Shown here in pieces: positions 42,379-50,725 of a stretch of 64,000 nucleotides of DNA (position 1 is its first letter; each line of letters starts with the position of its first letter). The notes beneath the pieces were generated by a model. It was not told where the DNA came from. It made no database searches and worked only from the letters and a program-made list of their open reading frames with translations. The DNA lies in NCBI RefSeq assembly GCF_001625085.1, contig NZ_BDAW01000023.1, forward strand, positions 62,001-126,000. Direction: 5' to 3'. This stretch comes from Nocardia acidivorans NBRC 108247 (GTDB lineage: Bacteria > Actinomycetota > Actinomycetes > Mycobacteriales > Mycobacteriaceae). Both the position numbers and the translations under genes were made by a program.

Positions 42379-43149
42379 ATGGACGACTTCGGTCACCGGC
42401 CCGGGGCCGCACTCGTACTCGGAGCCAGCGGCGGGCTCGGCCTGGCCACCGCGCGCATGCTCATCGAGCGCGGCAGCCATGTGGGGCTGACCTACTTCCG
42501 CTCGGCGGGCAAACTGGATCCACTGCTCACCCTCGCCAAGGAGCGCGGACGGCGAGCGATGTCGTGGCGACTCGACCTCACCGACGCCGAACGCGCGGCC
42601 GAGGTCATGGCGCAGACCGCCGCCGAATTCGGCGGCATCCACACCCTGGTCCACGCGGCCGGACCGCATATTCCGATGCGGCATCTGAGCCGAATCACCC
42701 CGGGCGACTTCAGGTCTCAGCTCATCGACGATGCCGGCGGCTTCTTCAACGCCGCGCACGCGGCGCTGCCGTATCTGCGCGAGACCGGCGGCAATATCGT
42801 CGCCGTCACCACCGCGGCCACCGCGCGCTTCCCCATTCGCGACGGCCTCTCCAGCGCACCGAAAGCCGCCGTGGAAGCGCTGATTCGGGGCATTGCCGCC
42901 GAAGAGGGCCGGTTCGGGATTCGCGCCAACTGCGTCGGACCGGGTATGACCACCGACGGCATGGCCGATCGGCTGATCAGCTCCGGTGAGCTCGATCAGC
43001 ACGCCCTGGACGTCACCCGCGCCAATATTCCGTTGCGCCGCTTCGGAAATGCCGAGGACATCGCCGAAGCGGTCTGCTTCCTGGCCTCGGACCGCGCCGA
43101 TTTCATCAGCGGACAGAAGCTCGATGTCGACGGCGGCTACGGGGTGTGA
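42379..43149 (+). CDS. SDR family protein with altered active site
   Basis: A 256-residue SDR. The cofactor loop LGASGGLGLATA and the C-terminal DFISGQKLDVDGGYGV are normal. At the catalytic YxxxK the sequence reads LSSAPKAAV, so the Tyr is replaced by Ser while Lys is kept, and the catalytic Ser region reads VTTAAT. It may therefore be catalytically impaired, act by another route, or bind ligand only. The upstream palindrome matches one near an acyltransferase gene, hinting at a lipid or acyl-CoA role. It is tail-to-tail with the pentapeptide-repeat gene (4 bp apart). Confidence 0.8.
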   Translation: MDDFGHRPGAALVLGASGGLGLATARMLIERGSHVGLTYFRSAGKLDPLLTLAKERGRRAMSWRLDLTDAERAAEVMAQTAAEFGGIHTLVHAAGPHIPMRHLSRITPGDFRSQLIDDAGGFFNAAHAALPYLRETGGNIVAVTTAATARFPIRDGLSSAPKAAVEALIRGIAAEEGRFGIRANCVGPGMTTDGMADRLISSGELDQHALDVTRANIPLRRFGNAEDIAEAVCFLASDRADFISGQKLDVDGGYGV

Positions 43150-43153
43150 TCGC

Positions 43154-43798
43154 TCAGCGATCGGAGACGTTGAGCCCGATATTGTGCGCGAAGACCGGGG
43201 CCAGATCCATCAGCTGTGAGCTGTTGATCGTTGCGCCGCGCAGGGATTCGACACCGTCGAAGATGCCGATCGCCCGCGCCGAGCGCAGGTCCACCTTCGC
43301 CAGGGTGGCCTTGCGCAGGGACAGCGCCTCGATCTCGGATCCGGGAAAACTCACCGAGGTCAGCTTCGCCTCGCTGATATCCAGATGGCGCAGTACGCAA
43401 TCCACGAACGACACCTCGTTCAGGTGCGCGCCGCGCAGGTTCACCGAATCGAATTTGCAGTTGTAGAACGTGACCCGGCGCAGGCGCGCACCGAACGCCT
43501 CCACGCCCGACCAGGCGTTCATCACCAATTCCGCGTCCATCCACGAGGTTTCGGACAGATCGGCGCGAATCCACTGCGTGCCCTGAATCCAGACATCGTT
43601 GAACCTGGTGTGCCGCATACTGCCGCCGGTGATGGTGCCGCCGGTCATGGCGCATTCGGTGAGCTGCGCGCCGCGCACCTCGGCGTCCTCGAGCCGGAGG
43701 CCCTCGAAGAGCGCGCAATCGTATTCGCCCTCCATCGTGAGATCCTCGCGGGCTTCCAGAAAGCGCGCGAACGACAGATCGGCCAAATCCCGCGGCAT
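43154..43798 (-). CDS. Pentapeptide-repeat protein
   Basis: A 214-residue protein built of pentapeptide repeats A(D/N)LXX-like: FEGLRLEDAEVRGAQL, IRADLSETSWMDAEL, VNLRGAHLNEVSF and 'LDISEAKLTSVSFPGSEIEA'. These form a right-handed quadrilateral beta helix. Family members include DNA-gyrase-protecting MfpA/Qnr and many of unknown role. The repeat is broken in the middle, and MfpA-like end residues are not evident, so quinolone protection is only one possibility. Confidence 0.82.
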   Translation of the reverse strand: MPRDLADLSFARFLEAREDLTMEGEYDCALFEGLRLEDAEVRGAQLTECAMTGGTITGGSMRHTRFNDVWIQGTQWIRADLSETSWMDAELVMNAWSGVEAFGARLRRVTFYNCKFDSVNLRGAHLNEVSFVDCVLRHLDISEAKLTSVSFPGSEIEALSLRKATLAKVDLRSARAIGIFDGVESLRGATINSSQLMDLAPVFAHNIGLNVSDR

Positions 43799-43956
43799 CG
43801 AAGATCCTCACCTCTGCTCGGCAACAAGTCCTGCGACCGTAGCCGACCGCCCCGACACCCCGGTGCGGTCGGTGCCCGGAACCGGCCGGCCGCCCACCGG
43901 CGTAGGCTGCGAAACGTCAGCATTTTGATCACCCACTGCACCGGGAGGGTTCGATC

Positions 43957-44829
43957 GTGACGAAAATCGGTGTCACCGGAGCGACCGGCAAGCTCGGCAC
44001 CCTGGTCGCCCAGCGTCTGGCCGCCGCGGGAGCGGATCTGCGATTGATCGCCCGCAGCCCCGGAAAACAGTTGCCCCTGCCCGATGCCGAAGTGCGTTTT
44101 GCCAATTACGGCGACGGGCCGAAATTCGAACTCGCGGTCACCGGGGTGGAGACACTACTGCTGGTCTCGGCCATGGAGAGCGAACTGCGCGTGGCCGAAC
44201 ACACCACCGCCATCGAGGCGGCCGTCGCCGCGGGGGTACGGCGCATCGTCTACATCTCCTTCCAGGGCGCGGCGCCCGAGGCCACCTTCACCTTCGCCCG
44301 CGATCACTGGTACACCGAACAGCAGATCCGGCAGACCGAACTGCCCTTCACGTTCTTGCGGGACAACAACTATCAGGTGCATCTGCCCGCGATGGCCGAT
44401 CCCGAGACCGGGGTGATCCGAGGACCCGCCGGGGACGGGCGGGTCGCGGCGGTCGCGCACGAGGACATCGCCGATGTCGCCACCGCGGTCCTGCTCGATG
44501 ATCAACTGCTACCCAATGCGGTGCGCGATATCACCGGACCGCGGGCCATGGATCTGGACGAGGTCGCCGAGATTCTCAGTCGCCGCACCGGCCGCCCCAT
44601 CACCTATAAACCCGAGTCGATACCCGAGGCGTACGAAAGCCGCTCGCACTACCACGCACCGGACTGGATGGTCGCGGGCTGGGTGAGTTCCTACCAGGCC
44701 ATCGCCACCGGCGAACTCGCCACCGTGTCCAGCACGGTGGAGGCCGTCACCGGCCATCCACCCATCGACTTCGAGCACTACCTCGACACCCACCCCGAGG
44801 TGCTGGACCGGCTCACCGGCCGCGCCTGA
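43957..44829 (+). CDS. NmrA-like NAD(P)-binding protein / quinone oxidoreductase-like
   Basis: A 290-residue atypical SDR of the NmrA/QOR2 type: TGATGKLGTLVAQRLAAAGA, then RRIVYISFQGAAPEATFTFA and a C-terminal substrate part. The GTG at 43957 follows GGGAGG. QOR2-like enzymes reduce quinones with NADPH, while NmrA proteins only sense the redox cofactor; the sequence does not decide. It is a single gene convergent with a small hypothetical gene. Confidence 0.82.
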   Translation: MTKIGVTGATGKLGTLVAQRLAAAGADLRLIARSPGKQLPLPDAEVRFANYGDGPKFELAVTGVETLLLVSAMESELRVAEHTTAIEAAVAAGVRRIVYISFQGAAPEATFTFARDHWYTEQQIRQTELPFTFLRDNNYQVHLPAMADPETGVIRGPAGDGRVAAVAHEDIADVATAVLLDDQLLPNAVRDITGPRAMDLDEVAEILSRRTGRPITYKPESIPEAYESRSHYHAPDWMVAGWVSSYQAIATGELATVSSTVEAVTGHPPIDFEHYLDTHPEVLDRLTGRA

Positions 44830-44831
44830 CC

Positions 44832-45128
44832 TCAGACCGCGGCGATGGACGCCAGCAGATCCCGCACCACCGCGATCAGTGCCTGCGGGGACGGATCCCG
44901 CTGCAACGCAAGCAATTCGTCCTGAAGCGCCGGCGGCAGCGACGGCTCCTCGAAATCGGCCAGTGCCGCCCGCAACTCACTCACCTGCACCTCGCTCAGC
45001 TGCGCCAAAGGCGCCACCACCTCCTCGATCTGCACCCCGTCCAACAGCGGATTCGCCGCCGCCACCCGCACCCGCGCGGCAATGGTGGGAGGCAAATGAC
45101 CCGCGACAACCTGCAACAATGTCTTCAC
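44832..45128 (-). CDS. Small helical protein, unknown function
   Basis: A 98-residue protein from the GTG at 45128 (VKTLLQVVAGHLPPTIAARV), almost entirely helical and rich in Leu, Ala and Glu, with no signal peptide or cysteine. I do not recognise the family. The longer frame upstream has a Gly/Arg-rich start that looks non-coding. It lies between the NmrA-like gene and the photolyase. Confidence 0.5.
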   Translation of the reverse strand: MKTLLQVVAGHLPPTIAARVRVAAANPLLDGVQIEEVVAPLAQLSEVQVSELRAALADFEEPSLPPALQDELLALQRDPSPQALIAVVRDLLASIAAV

Positions 45129-45181
45129 CCACCCGAGCGTATGGCCCGCACCTGGTCCCCGCCCCCATTTCGGCGTTCCCG

Positions 45182-46504
45182 TCACATGCCTTTGCATTCG
45201 ATGATGGGGGGCGGATAGTCGGGGGCGAGAAGGGGTGAGCGCCAGGGTTTGTGGGCGGCCGGGCCGGGCAGCTCGGCGAGTTCGGGGAGCCAGCGATGGA
45301 CGTAACTGCCCTCGGGGTCATAGCGTTCGGCCTGGCGCAGCGGGTTGAGCATGCGGTTCGGGCGGGTGTCGGTGCCGGTGCCCGCGGCCCACTGCCAATT
45401 CAGTTGATTGTTGGCCACATCGCCGTCGGCCAGCCAGTGCATGAAATGCGCTGCGCCGATACGCCAGTCGATGCCGAGGGATTTGCTCAGGAAGCCGGCC
45501 GCGACCAGCCGGGCGCGACCGGGCATCCAACCCTCGGCCACCAGTTGGCGCATGGCGGCGTCGATGATCGGATAGCCGGTTCTGCCTGTGCGCCAAGCCT
45601 TCACGGCCCGCGGGTCGGTGCGCCACGGGGCCGGACGGGGGCGATAGTCCCGCACCGCCACCTCGGGGCGGGCGGCCAGGAGTTGATTGTTGAAATCGCG
45701 CCAGGCGAGCTGACGGGCGAAGGCATGACCGCCCGGGGTGGACAGATCGGTGCGGCGCACCAGCTCGGTCGGTGAGAGGCAGCCGAAATGCAGGTACGCG
45801 CCCAGATGCGAGGTGGCGTCCGCACCGAGATCGTCATTGCGGGCCTCGTACTCGGCGACCGGGCCGGAAAGCCAGGCGCGCAGGATCTTTCGCCCGGTCG
45901 TCTCTCCGCCCACCTCGAGCTGCGGAGACCCTTCCTCCGCGCACAGCTCGGCCCGGTCGGGCATATCGATACCGTCCACCTCGGGAACGGTCAATACCGA
46001 AGGCCGGGGCGCGGCGGCGCGCAGCGGCGTCTCGACCCAGCGCCGGAAATACGGGGTGAATATCGAGAAATGATCGCGTCCGGTCGCCGGGCGAAGTTCG
46101 GCGGGATCCACCACGCTCACCGAACCGGCATGCTCGGTGACCTCGATACCGTTGTGCCCCAACTGTTCCCGTAGCCGCCGCAGCCGCACCGCACTGTATC
46201 CGCTCACATCCGCCGCGATATGCACCCGATCGGCCCCCACCTGCCGCGCGACCCGCGCCACCTCCTCGGCGACCTCCCCGCGCCGCAACACCAACCGGCC
46301 GCCCATCGCCCGCAATTCCGTATCCAGCTCCCCCAGCGCCGCCAGCAGAAACCGAATCCGGTTGCCGCCCAATTCCGTCCGGCCCAGAATCCGATCATCG
46401 AAAACGAACAGCGGCACCACCCCCCGCGCCCGCGCCGCGGCGGCCAGCACCGGATTGTCCCGCACCCGCAGATCCCGGGTGAACAACGCGACAGCCACAC
46501 TCAT
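45182..46504 (-). CDS. phr: Deoxyribodipyrimidine photolyase (class I CPD photolyase)
   Basis: A 440-residue light-dependent DNA repair enzyme. The N-terminal Rossmann-like antenna domain starts VALFTRDLRVRDNPVLAAAA. The FAD/DNA domain holds LGAYLHFGCLSPTELVRR, FARQLAWRDFNNQLL, RTGYPIIDAAMRQLVAEGWM, HWLADGDVANNQLNWQWAAG and 'TDTRPNRMLNPLRQAERYDP', including the tryptophans of the electron-transfer chain. ATG 46504 begins the domain; the longer frame upstream is a shadow of the neighbouring gene. It is 25 bp downstream of the GNAT gene and likely cotranscribed. Confidence 0.93.
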   Translation of the reverse strand: MSVAVALFTRDLRVRDNPVLAAAARARGVVPLFVFDDRILGRTELGGNRIRFLLAALGELDTELRAMGGRLVLRRGEVAEEVARVARQVGADRVHIAADVSGYSAVRLRRLREQLGHNGIEVTEHAGSVSVVDPAELRPATGRDHFSIFTPYFRRWVETPLRAAAPRPSVLTVPEVDGIDMPDRAELCAEEGSPQLEVGGETTGRKILRAWLSGPVAEYEARNDDLGADATSHLGAYLHFGCLSPTELVRRTDLSTPGGHAFARQLAWRDFNNQLLAARPEVAVRDYRPRPAPWRTDPRAVKAWRTGRTGYPIIDAAMRQLVAEGWMPGRARLVAAGFLSKSLGIDWRIGAAHFMHWLADGDVANNQLNWQWAAGTGTDTRPNRMLNPLRQAERYDPEGSYVHRWLPELAELPGPAAHKPWRSPLLAPDYPPPIIECKGM

Positions 46505-46529
46505 CGACAATCCCCTTCGCATGGTCCGG

Positions 46530-47393
46530 TCACGAAATGCTGGCCGGGGTGCGCGAGATGCGGCCGCCCAGGCGCTCATTGACCGCGAAACCGTGTTTTC
46601 GGCACCAGGCCGCCAGTAGGGGGACCGCCGAATCGTCATCGCGGTAGGTCGGGACCAACTGTCCCACAATGGTCAGGTGGTGGGCGTCGGCGGCCCGGCA
46701 CAGCTGTTGCAGCACGGCCGTTCCCAGGCCGGTGCCGCGCAACTCCGGATTCACCGTGATGTTGTCCAGCTTGATGGTGTTCGCGTACACGTCGAAGGCC
46801 ACATCGACCAGATCGTCACCGCGGCGCAGGGATTCGAGGTCGGCGGGCAGCGGGCGCAGCGCGCCGGGCAGATGGTCCGAGAGGCGCTGGCGCGCCGCCT
46901 CATCCGGGGCCGCCCGGGTCACCGCCACCACCTGTTCGGTGAGATCGCCGACCGCCACCCGATCCCCCAGCGCCGCCAGCGGGCGCACCCGTTCGGCGGC
47001 GTCGGCGAGGACGCGCAACTGCCGCGCCCAATGCGGATCGGTGGACTCGTACTCGGACATCAACTCCGCGAGGGTGAACTCCAACCCGATCGGGGCGCCG
47101 CGGCTGCGCAGATAACCACCCGACAGCACACCCCAGCGCCGATCCTCCGCACCGACACCGTGCCGGGCCAGTTCGCGCAGCAGTGCGTCGCGCCGCCCCG
47201 AGGCATTGGCGATGGTGGTGCCGGGCAGCCGATGCAGCCAGCGCCGCCACCCGGTGAGATTGGCGCGAATACGGCTGCCCGCGACATCGCCACTGGCCTC
47301 CAAATATTTGCACAATGCTTGCTGTCGCCGCTCGAGCAGTTCGCGCGCGCGGTCGTCACCGGCCGTATCCGGAAGCGACTTGCCCTCACTCAT
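46530..47393 (-). CDS. GNAT family acetyltransferase-like protein with N-terminal helical region
   Basis: A 287-residue protein. The C-terminal third has a GNAT core: 'LDNITVNPELRGTGLGTAVL' with the acetyl-CoA loop RGTGLG, then VGQLVPTYRDDDSAV and the last strand GFAVNERLGG. The N-terminal 170 residues are helical and charged and not recognised. ATG 47393 begins MSEGKSLPDTAG. It lies directly upstream of the photolyase. The acceptor substrate is unknown. Confidence 0.72.
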   Translation of the reverse strand: MSEGKSLPDTAGDDRARELLERRQQALCKYLEASGDVAGSRIRANLTGWRRWLHRLPGTTIANASGRRDALLRELARHGVGAEDRRWGVLSGGYLRSRGAPIGLEFTLAELMSEYESTDPHWARQLRVLADAAERVRPLAALGDRVAVGDLTEQVVAVTRAAPDEAARQRLSDHLPGALRPLPADLESLRRGDDLVDVAFDVYANTIKLDNITVNPELRGTGLGTAVLQQLCRAADAHHLTIVGQLVPTYRDDDSAVPLLAAWCRKHGFAVNERLGGRISRTPASIS

Positions 47394-47480
47394 AGCGAAC
47401 AAGCTAGCGCTCGGCACCCAAGTCGCTGGTAACCGGCACGCTCAGGATCGACTTCGACCACCCATCGACGCATTATGCGA

Positions 47481-48608
47481 CTACCTCTCCGAGGTTTGCT
47501 GGTAGTTCCACATCGGCTGCGGTCGCGGCTCGGCCAGCAGCCCCACCCGATCGATCAGCTCGCGCTCATAGCGCCGGGCCTGGCGGCGATCCATTCGTGT
47601 GGCCGCACGCAATCCCGACCGTGCCCGCCGCCGACTGCGCCGGGTGAGCAGTGCGGCCAACTGCGCCTCCGCACCCAGGCCGCGGGCTATCGGCTGGGCG
47701 ATGATGCCGCGCAACCACTTTCGCTCGGTGCCCAATACCCAGCGGTAGGCCAGGGTGAAGATCGCCAGATCGATGATGACCGGCAGGACCATCATCAACC
47801 AGCCCGGACCGCCCGGACGCGGTGCGTCGAAGGTGAAGTGCATCAGCACCGCCAGGCCGTAGAACAGCGCGCAGCATCCCACTCGCCAGCCCCACGACCG
47901 ATCGGTACGAATCAACAGCACCACAATGCCGACGCCCGCCAGCGCGGACATGGCCCAGTGCGAAGTCAACGCCGTCACCAACCGCAGCAGCGCCACGATC
48001 AGCACATCGGCCACCGGATTCTGCGGCGCCGCCAGCGCGGCCTGCACGCTGTACAGCACATCCTCGGAAATCTGCGCGCCCAAACCGACGAAACCGCCGA
48101 TCAGGAAACCGTCCACGGGCCGCCGCAACCGGGATCGGAACAGCACCGCCACCACCGCGATACCGATCGCCTTGATGAACTCCTCATCGATGGGCGCGGC
48201 GATCGCGGCCTGCCAGTCGCTCGCGAACGCATCGCCCGCCAGATTCGTCACCGCGTGCGTCACATGGTCATTCGCCCACAGCGCCACACCCGGCCAGACC
48301 GACGCGCCCCAGAGGAAGCCCAGCACAATCGGCGCGACCAGACGCCGCCGCGCGCGAAAGGGATCCAGCTCGCACAACACCCAGCCGAAGAACAGCAGGG
48401 TCGCCGCGGTGACGGGCAGCGCCGCCATGGCCTCCGCGCCGCCGTATCGGACCATTCCCGCGGCCTGCGCCAGGAAGATCAGCGGACCCGCCAGTACCGC
48501 CGGGCAGTAGACCCAGAACAGCGCCGACCTCGGCTGGAACCAACTCCCCGCCTCGATCGGCCCGGCACTCGTCATCGCCACCGGAGCGCCCGCTCCCGGC
48601 CGACTCAC
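47481..48608 (-). CDS. PrsW family intramembrane metalloprotease-like protein
   Basis: A 375-residue protein with about eight hydrophobic helices and the PrsW/CAAX-protease-like motifs: DEEFIKAIG (EExxK), GLGAQISEDVLYS, TALTSHWAMSALAG and a further His/Asp in MHFTFDA. PrsW proteases cleave membrane substrates such as anti-sigma factors. The C-terminal 80 residues are basic and cytoplasmic. It overlaps the upstream secreted-protein gene by ATGA, so that small protein could be its substrate or partner. Confidence 0.85.
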   Translation of the reverse strand: MSRPGAGAPVAMTSAGPIEAGSWFQPRSALFWVYCPAVLAGPLIFLAQAAGMVRYGGAEAMAALPVTAATLLFFGWVLCELDPFRARRRLVAPIVLGFLWGASVWPGVALWANDHVTHAVTNLAGDAFASDWQAAIAAPIDEEFIKAIGIAVVAVLFRSRLRRPVDGFLIGGFVGLGAQISEDVLYSVQAALAAPQNPVADVLIVALLRLVTALTSHWAMSALAGVGIVVLLIRTDRSWGWRVGCCALFYGLAVLMHFTFDAPRPGGPGWLMMVLPVIIDLAIFTLAYRWVLGTERKWLRGIIAQPIARGLGAEAQLAALLTRRSRRRARSGLRAATRMDRRQARRYERELIDRVGLLAEPRPQPMWNYQQTSER

Positions 48609-49174
48609 ACCTGCACCGCCGCGGCCGAGGCGAGCACGGCCAGGATGAGCGCGCGGCCCGCCTCCCGGGTCGGACCGGTGACAGTAATGGTCACCGCGAT
48701 ATCACCGGAGTTCGCGACCGCGCAGACACCGCCCGCGGTGCCGGGCAGGACGCAGAACAGGCCGTGGAACGCGCCGGCATCGATGACAGTGCCGTCGAAG
48801 TCGACCTCCTGCCCGGCCGCGCGCAGCGGCAGCAGCAGTCGCGGTGCGGCGGTGTCGAAATCGGTGATGCCGTCCACCACCGAGACGCCCAGGCGCTGTT
48901 CACCGATATCGGATTCGAAGATCCCGGTGGCGATATCGCCGGTGGCGATGCGCCGCATGGCCTCGGGCACCTCGAAGGAGACGCCGTTCGACGGGTCGGC
49001 GGTGCCGTGGACCGCACCCAATCCCGTGGCTGTGAGGGTGACTTCGGTGCCCGCCGAGACCGGCGTCTCGCGGGTGGGTACGGCCGCGTCCACGAGCGGC
49101 GGCACCACGATGATCACGGCGAGCGCGGCCACCGCCGCCAGCGCCGGTCTCACCGAATGAACAAGGCGCGCCAT
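48605..49174 (-). CDS. Membrane-anchored or secreted protein of unknown function, paired with PrsW
   Basis: A 189-residue protein from ATG 49174: a short basic start, one hydrophobic helix ('LAAVAALAVIIVVPPLVDAA') and an extracytoplasmic domain rich in beta strands with one Cys pair (LFCVLPGTAGGVCAVA). The last 20 residues are hydrophobic again (ALILAVLASAAAVQV). No known family was recognised. It overlaps the PrsW-like gene by 4 bp, which points to a joint role. Confidence 0.6.
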   Translation of the reverse strand: MARLVHSVRPALAAVAALAVIIVVPPLVDAAVPTRETPVSAGTEVTLTATGLGAVHGTADPSNGVSFEVPEAMRRIATGDIATGIFESDIGEQRLGVSVVDGITDFDTAAPRLLLPLRAAGQEVDFDGTVIDAGAFHGLFCVLPGTAGGVCAVANSGDIAVTITVTGPTREAGRALILAVLASAAAVQV

Positions 49175-49333
49175 GACTTCCAGCCTCCCGGTCTGTGCGG
49201 CACGCTCGCGATGGGCGACCGGCAGCATGCGATAGCCGAGAGTTAACCACAACTCGTGTCGGCGGCCGGGGATGCACGCCGCCGCAATCGGATCGATCGG
49301 GACGGCGAATTCGAGAGCAGGTCACCGCGAATG

Positions 49334-49358
49334 GCTCCCGGGAATCACCCCCGGGAGC
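49334..49358 (-). terminator. Hairpin downstream of the acyltransferase gene
   Basis: GCTCCCGGG and CCCGGGAGC form a perfect 9-bp stem with a 7-base loop, 26 bp after the acyltransferase stop on the minus strand. The rest of the 49175-49383 gap shows no gene. Confidence 0.6.
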
Positions 49359-49383
49359 TACTCGAATGCGTCAGACCCGTCGG

Positions 49384-50232
49384 TTACAGCAGATTCGCCA
49401 GACCCGACAGCGGACCCGGCAGCGCCGCCACATGGTTCTTCAATCCGGTCGCCACCGGATGCGGGGTCGCCGCGCGCAGGCGATCCAGCTCGGTCTGCAT
49501 GACCCCGACCGTCCGGTCGTAGATGCGATCGACCAACTCGGTGTCCTCCGGATCGCCCGGCTGGGTGGACCAGTCCAGGGCGGGCAGGAAGCTCACATCC
49601 ACGTGCGAGGGCAGCGGAATCTGCGGCAGAATCGGCGCGACGCCGAAGGGCAGGCCGACAGTGTACGGAAACACCTTGGCGCGCACCAGCTTATCCAGAC
49701 CCAGCAGGCGCGCGGTGCGCTCACCACGACTGACAATGAAGATCGAATCATGGCCGCCGTTGGCGACCGCCGGAATCACCGGCACGCCGAGTTTGAGCGC
49801 CAGCCGGATGAAACCCTTACGCCCGGCGAAGTCGACCTTGCCGCGATCGGTCCACGGCCGGCACGCCTCCCAGTCCCCACCCGGGTAGACCATCACCGCG
49901 CCGCCGTCCTTGAGCCCGGCCGTGGCCGCCTCCTGCGAGGCCGGAATCACTCCGAAGTCGCGCAGACTGTCTCCGAGACCCGGTGCGCGCAAAAGGATTT
50001 CGTGCGCGACACCGAAAGTGGGCTCATTCGGGCGGCGATCCATGGCGGCCATGAAGGTGATCCATACCTCGGGCGCCCAATAGATCGACGAGTGATTGCC
50101 GATCACCAGGGCCGGCCCCGCCGCCGGCAGATTCTCGATGCCGGTCACCGTCGGGGTGAAGTAATTCGTATAGACCCGAGCCACGGGAAGCAGTGGGTGG
50201 TTCGGGTTCGGAAGTACCGGTGCATTGCTCAT
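49384..50232 (-). CDS. Lysophospholipid/glycerolipid acyltransferase (PlsC-like)
   Basis: A 282-residue acyltransferase of the PlsC superfamily. It has the motif I region IGNHSSIYWAPE (the usual Asp of HX4D is not in place), motif III-like VMVYPGGDWEACRP, 'KVDFAGRKGFIRLALKLGVP' and IPAVANGGHDSIF. This form is common in mycolic-acid bacteria and is thought to make phospholipid or triacylglycerol precursors. ATG 50232 follows AGGAC. A CAAGCA-N2-TGCTTG palindrome lies 225 bp upstream and is shared with the SDR locus at 42.3 kb. Confidence 0.85.
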   Translation of the reverse strand: MSNAPVLPNPNHPLLPVARVYTNYFTPTVTGIENLPAAGPALVIGNHSSIYWAPEVWITFMAAMDRRPNEPTFGVAHEILLRAPGLGDSLRDFGVIPASQEAATAGLKDGGAVMVYPGGDWEACRPWTDRGKVDFAGRKGFIRLALKLGVPVIPAVANGGHDSIFIVSRGERTARLLGLDKLVRAKVFPYTVGLPFGVAPILPQIPLPSHVDVSFLPALDWSTQPGDPEDTELVDRIYDRTVGVMQTELDRLRAATPHPVATGLKNHVAALPGPLSGLANLL

Positions 50233-50456
50233 GGGATGTCCTGTCGTATTGCCTTGCCGGTGACGGGCGGCGGCGCGCGACGACACACACCTGGCGTTCA
50301 CAACTCGACGCCGAGCCGAAAAGAATTGCCCCCGGACAACATCCCCATTGATAGTCCCGACGGCCGCGTCCTACGCGGTCCCGATTGGCAGTGCGCGTTC
50401 GCTGCGTTGCGACCGATGCCCGTCACCGTCCTCCTGCTCTTCCGAGGTTATCAACC

Positions 50457-50470
50457 CAAGCATTTGCTTG
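50457..50470. promoter_or_regulatory. CAAGCA-TT-TGCTTG operator upstream of the acyltransferase
   Basis: CAAGCATTTGCTTG is an exact 6-2-6 inverted repeat matching the site at 42278-42291 except for the two central bases. It sits in a 493-bp gap between the acyltransferase and the ABC exporter; the rest of that gap has no gene and a terminator hairpin at 50684. Confidence 0.55.
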
Positions 50471-50683
50471 TTAGGAAGTGTGCGAAACCCAACATCCACG
50501 GCGTGATGCCGGCGCGGGCGCGCGGGTTTACCTAAGATGCCTATCCGCTCTCAATCCCGGGATCATGGCGATGATCTTGTGGCGCAATGCAACTGGGCAC
50601 ATGGGTGCCCGACCCGAGGGGCTCTCTCGGTTGACGATCCGGACAAACATGCTTTAATGCGCATATCGGCGTAGACGAATATT

Positions 50684-50712
50684 GCGGGGATCCGGCTGTC
50701 CCGGATCCCCGC
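50684..50712 (-). terminator. 12-bp-stem terminator hairpin after the DrrAB operon
   Basis: GCGGGGATCCGG and CCGGATCCCCGC pair perfectly with a 5-base loop. The hairpin begins 13 bp after the permease stop on the minus strand, the right place to end transcription of the exporter operon. Confidence 0.7.
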
Positions 50713-50725
50713 AACCGAACTCGGC

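Noticed and set aside
43154..43798. Quinolone-resistance protein MfpA/Qnr
   Set aside because: Pentapeptide repeats are clear but interrupted, and no feature specific to the gyrase-binding group was visible, so only the family is called.
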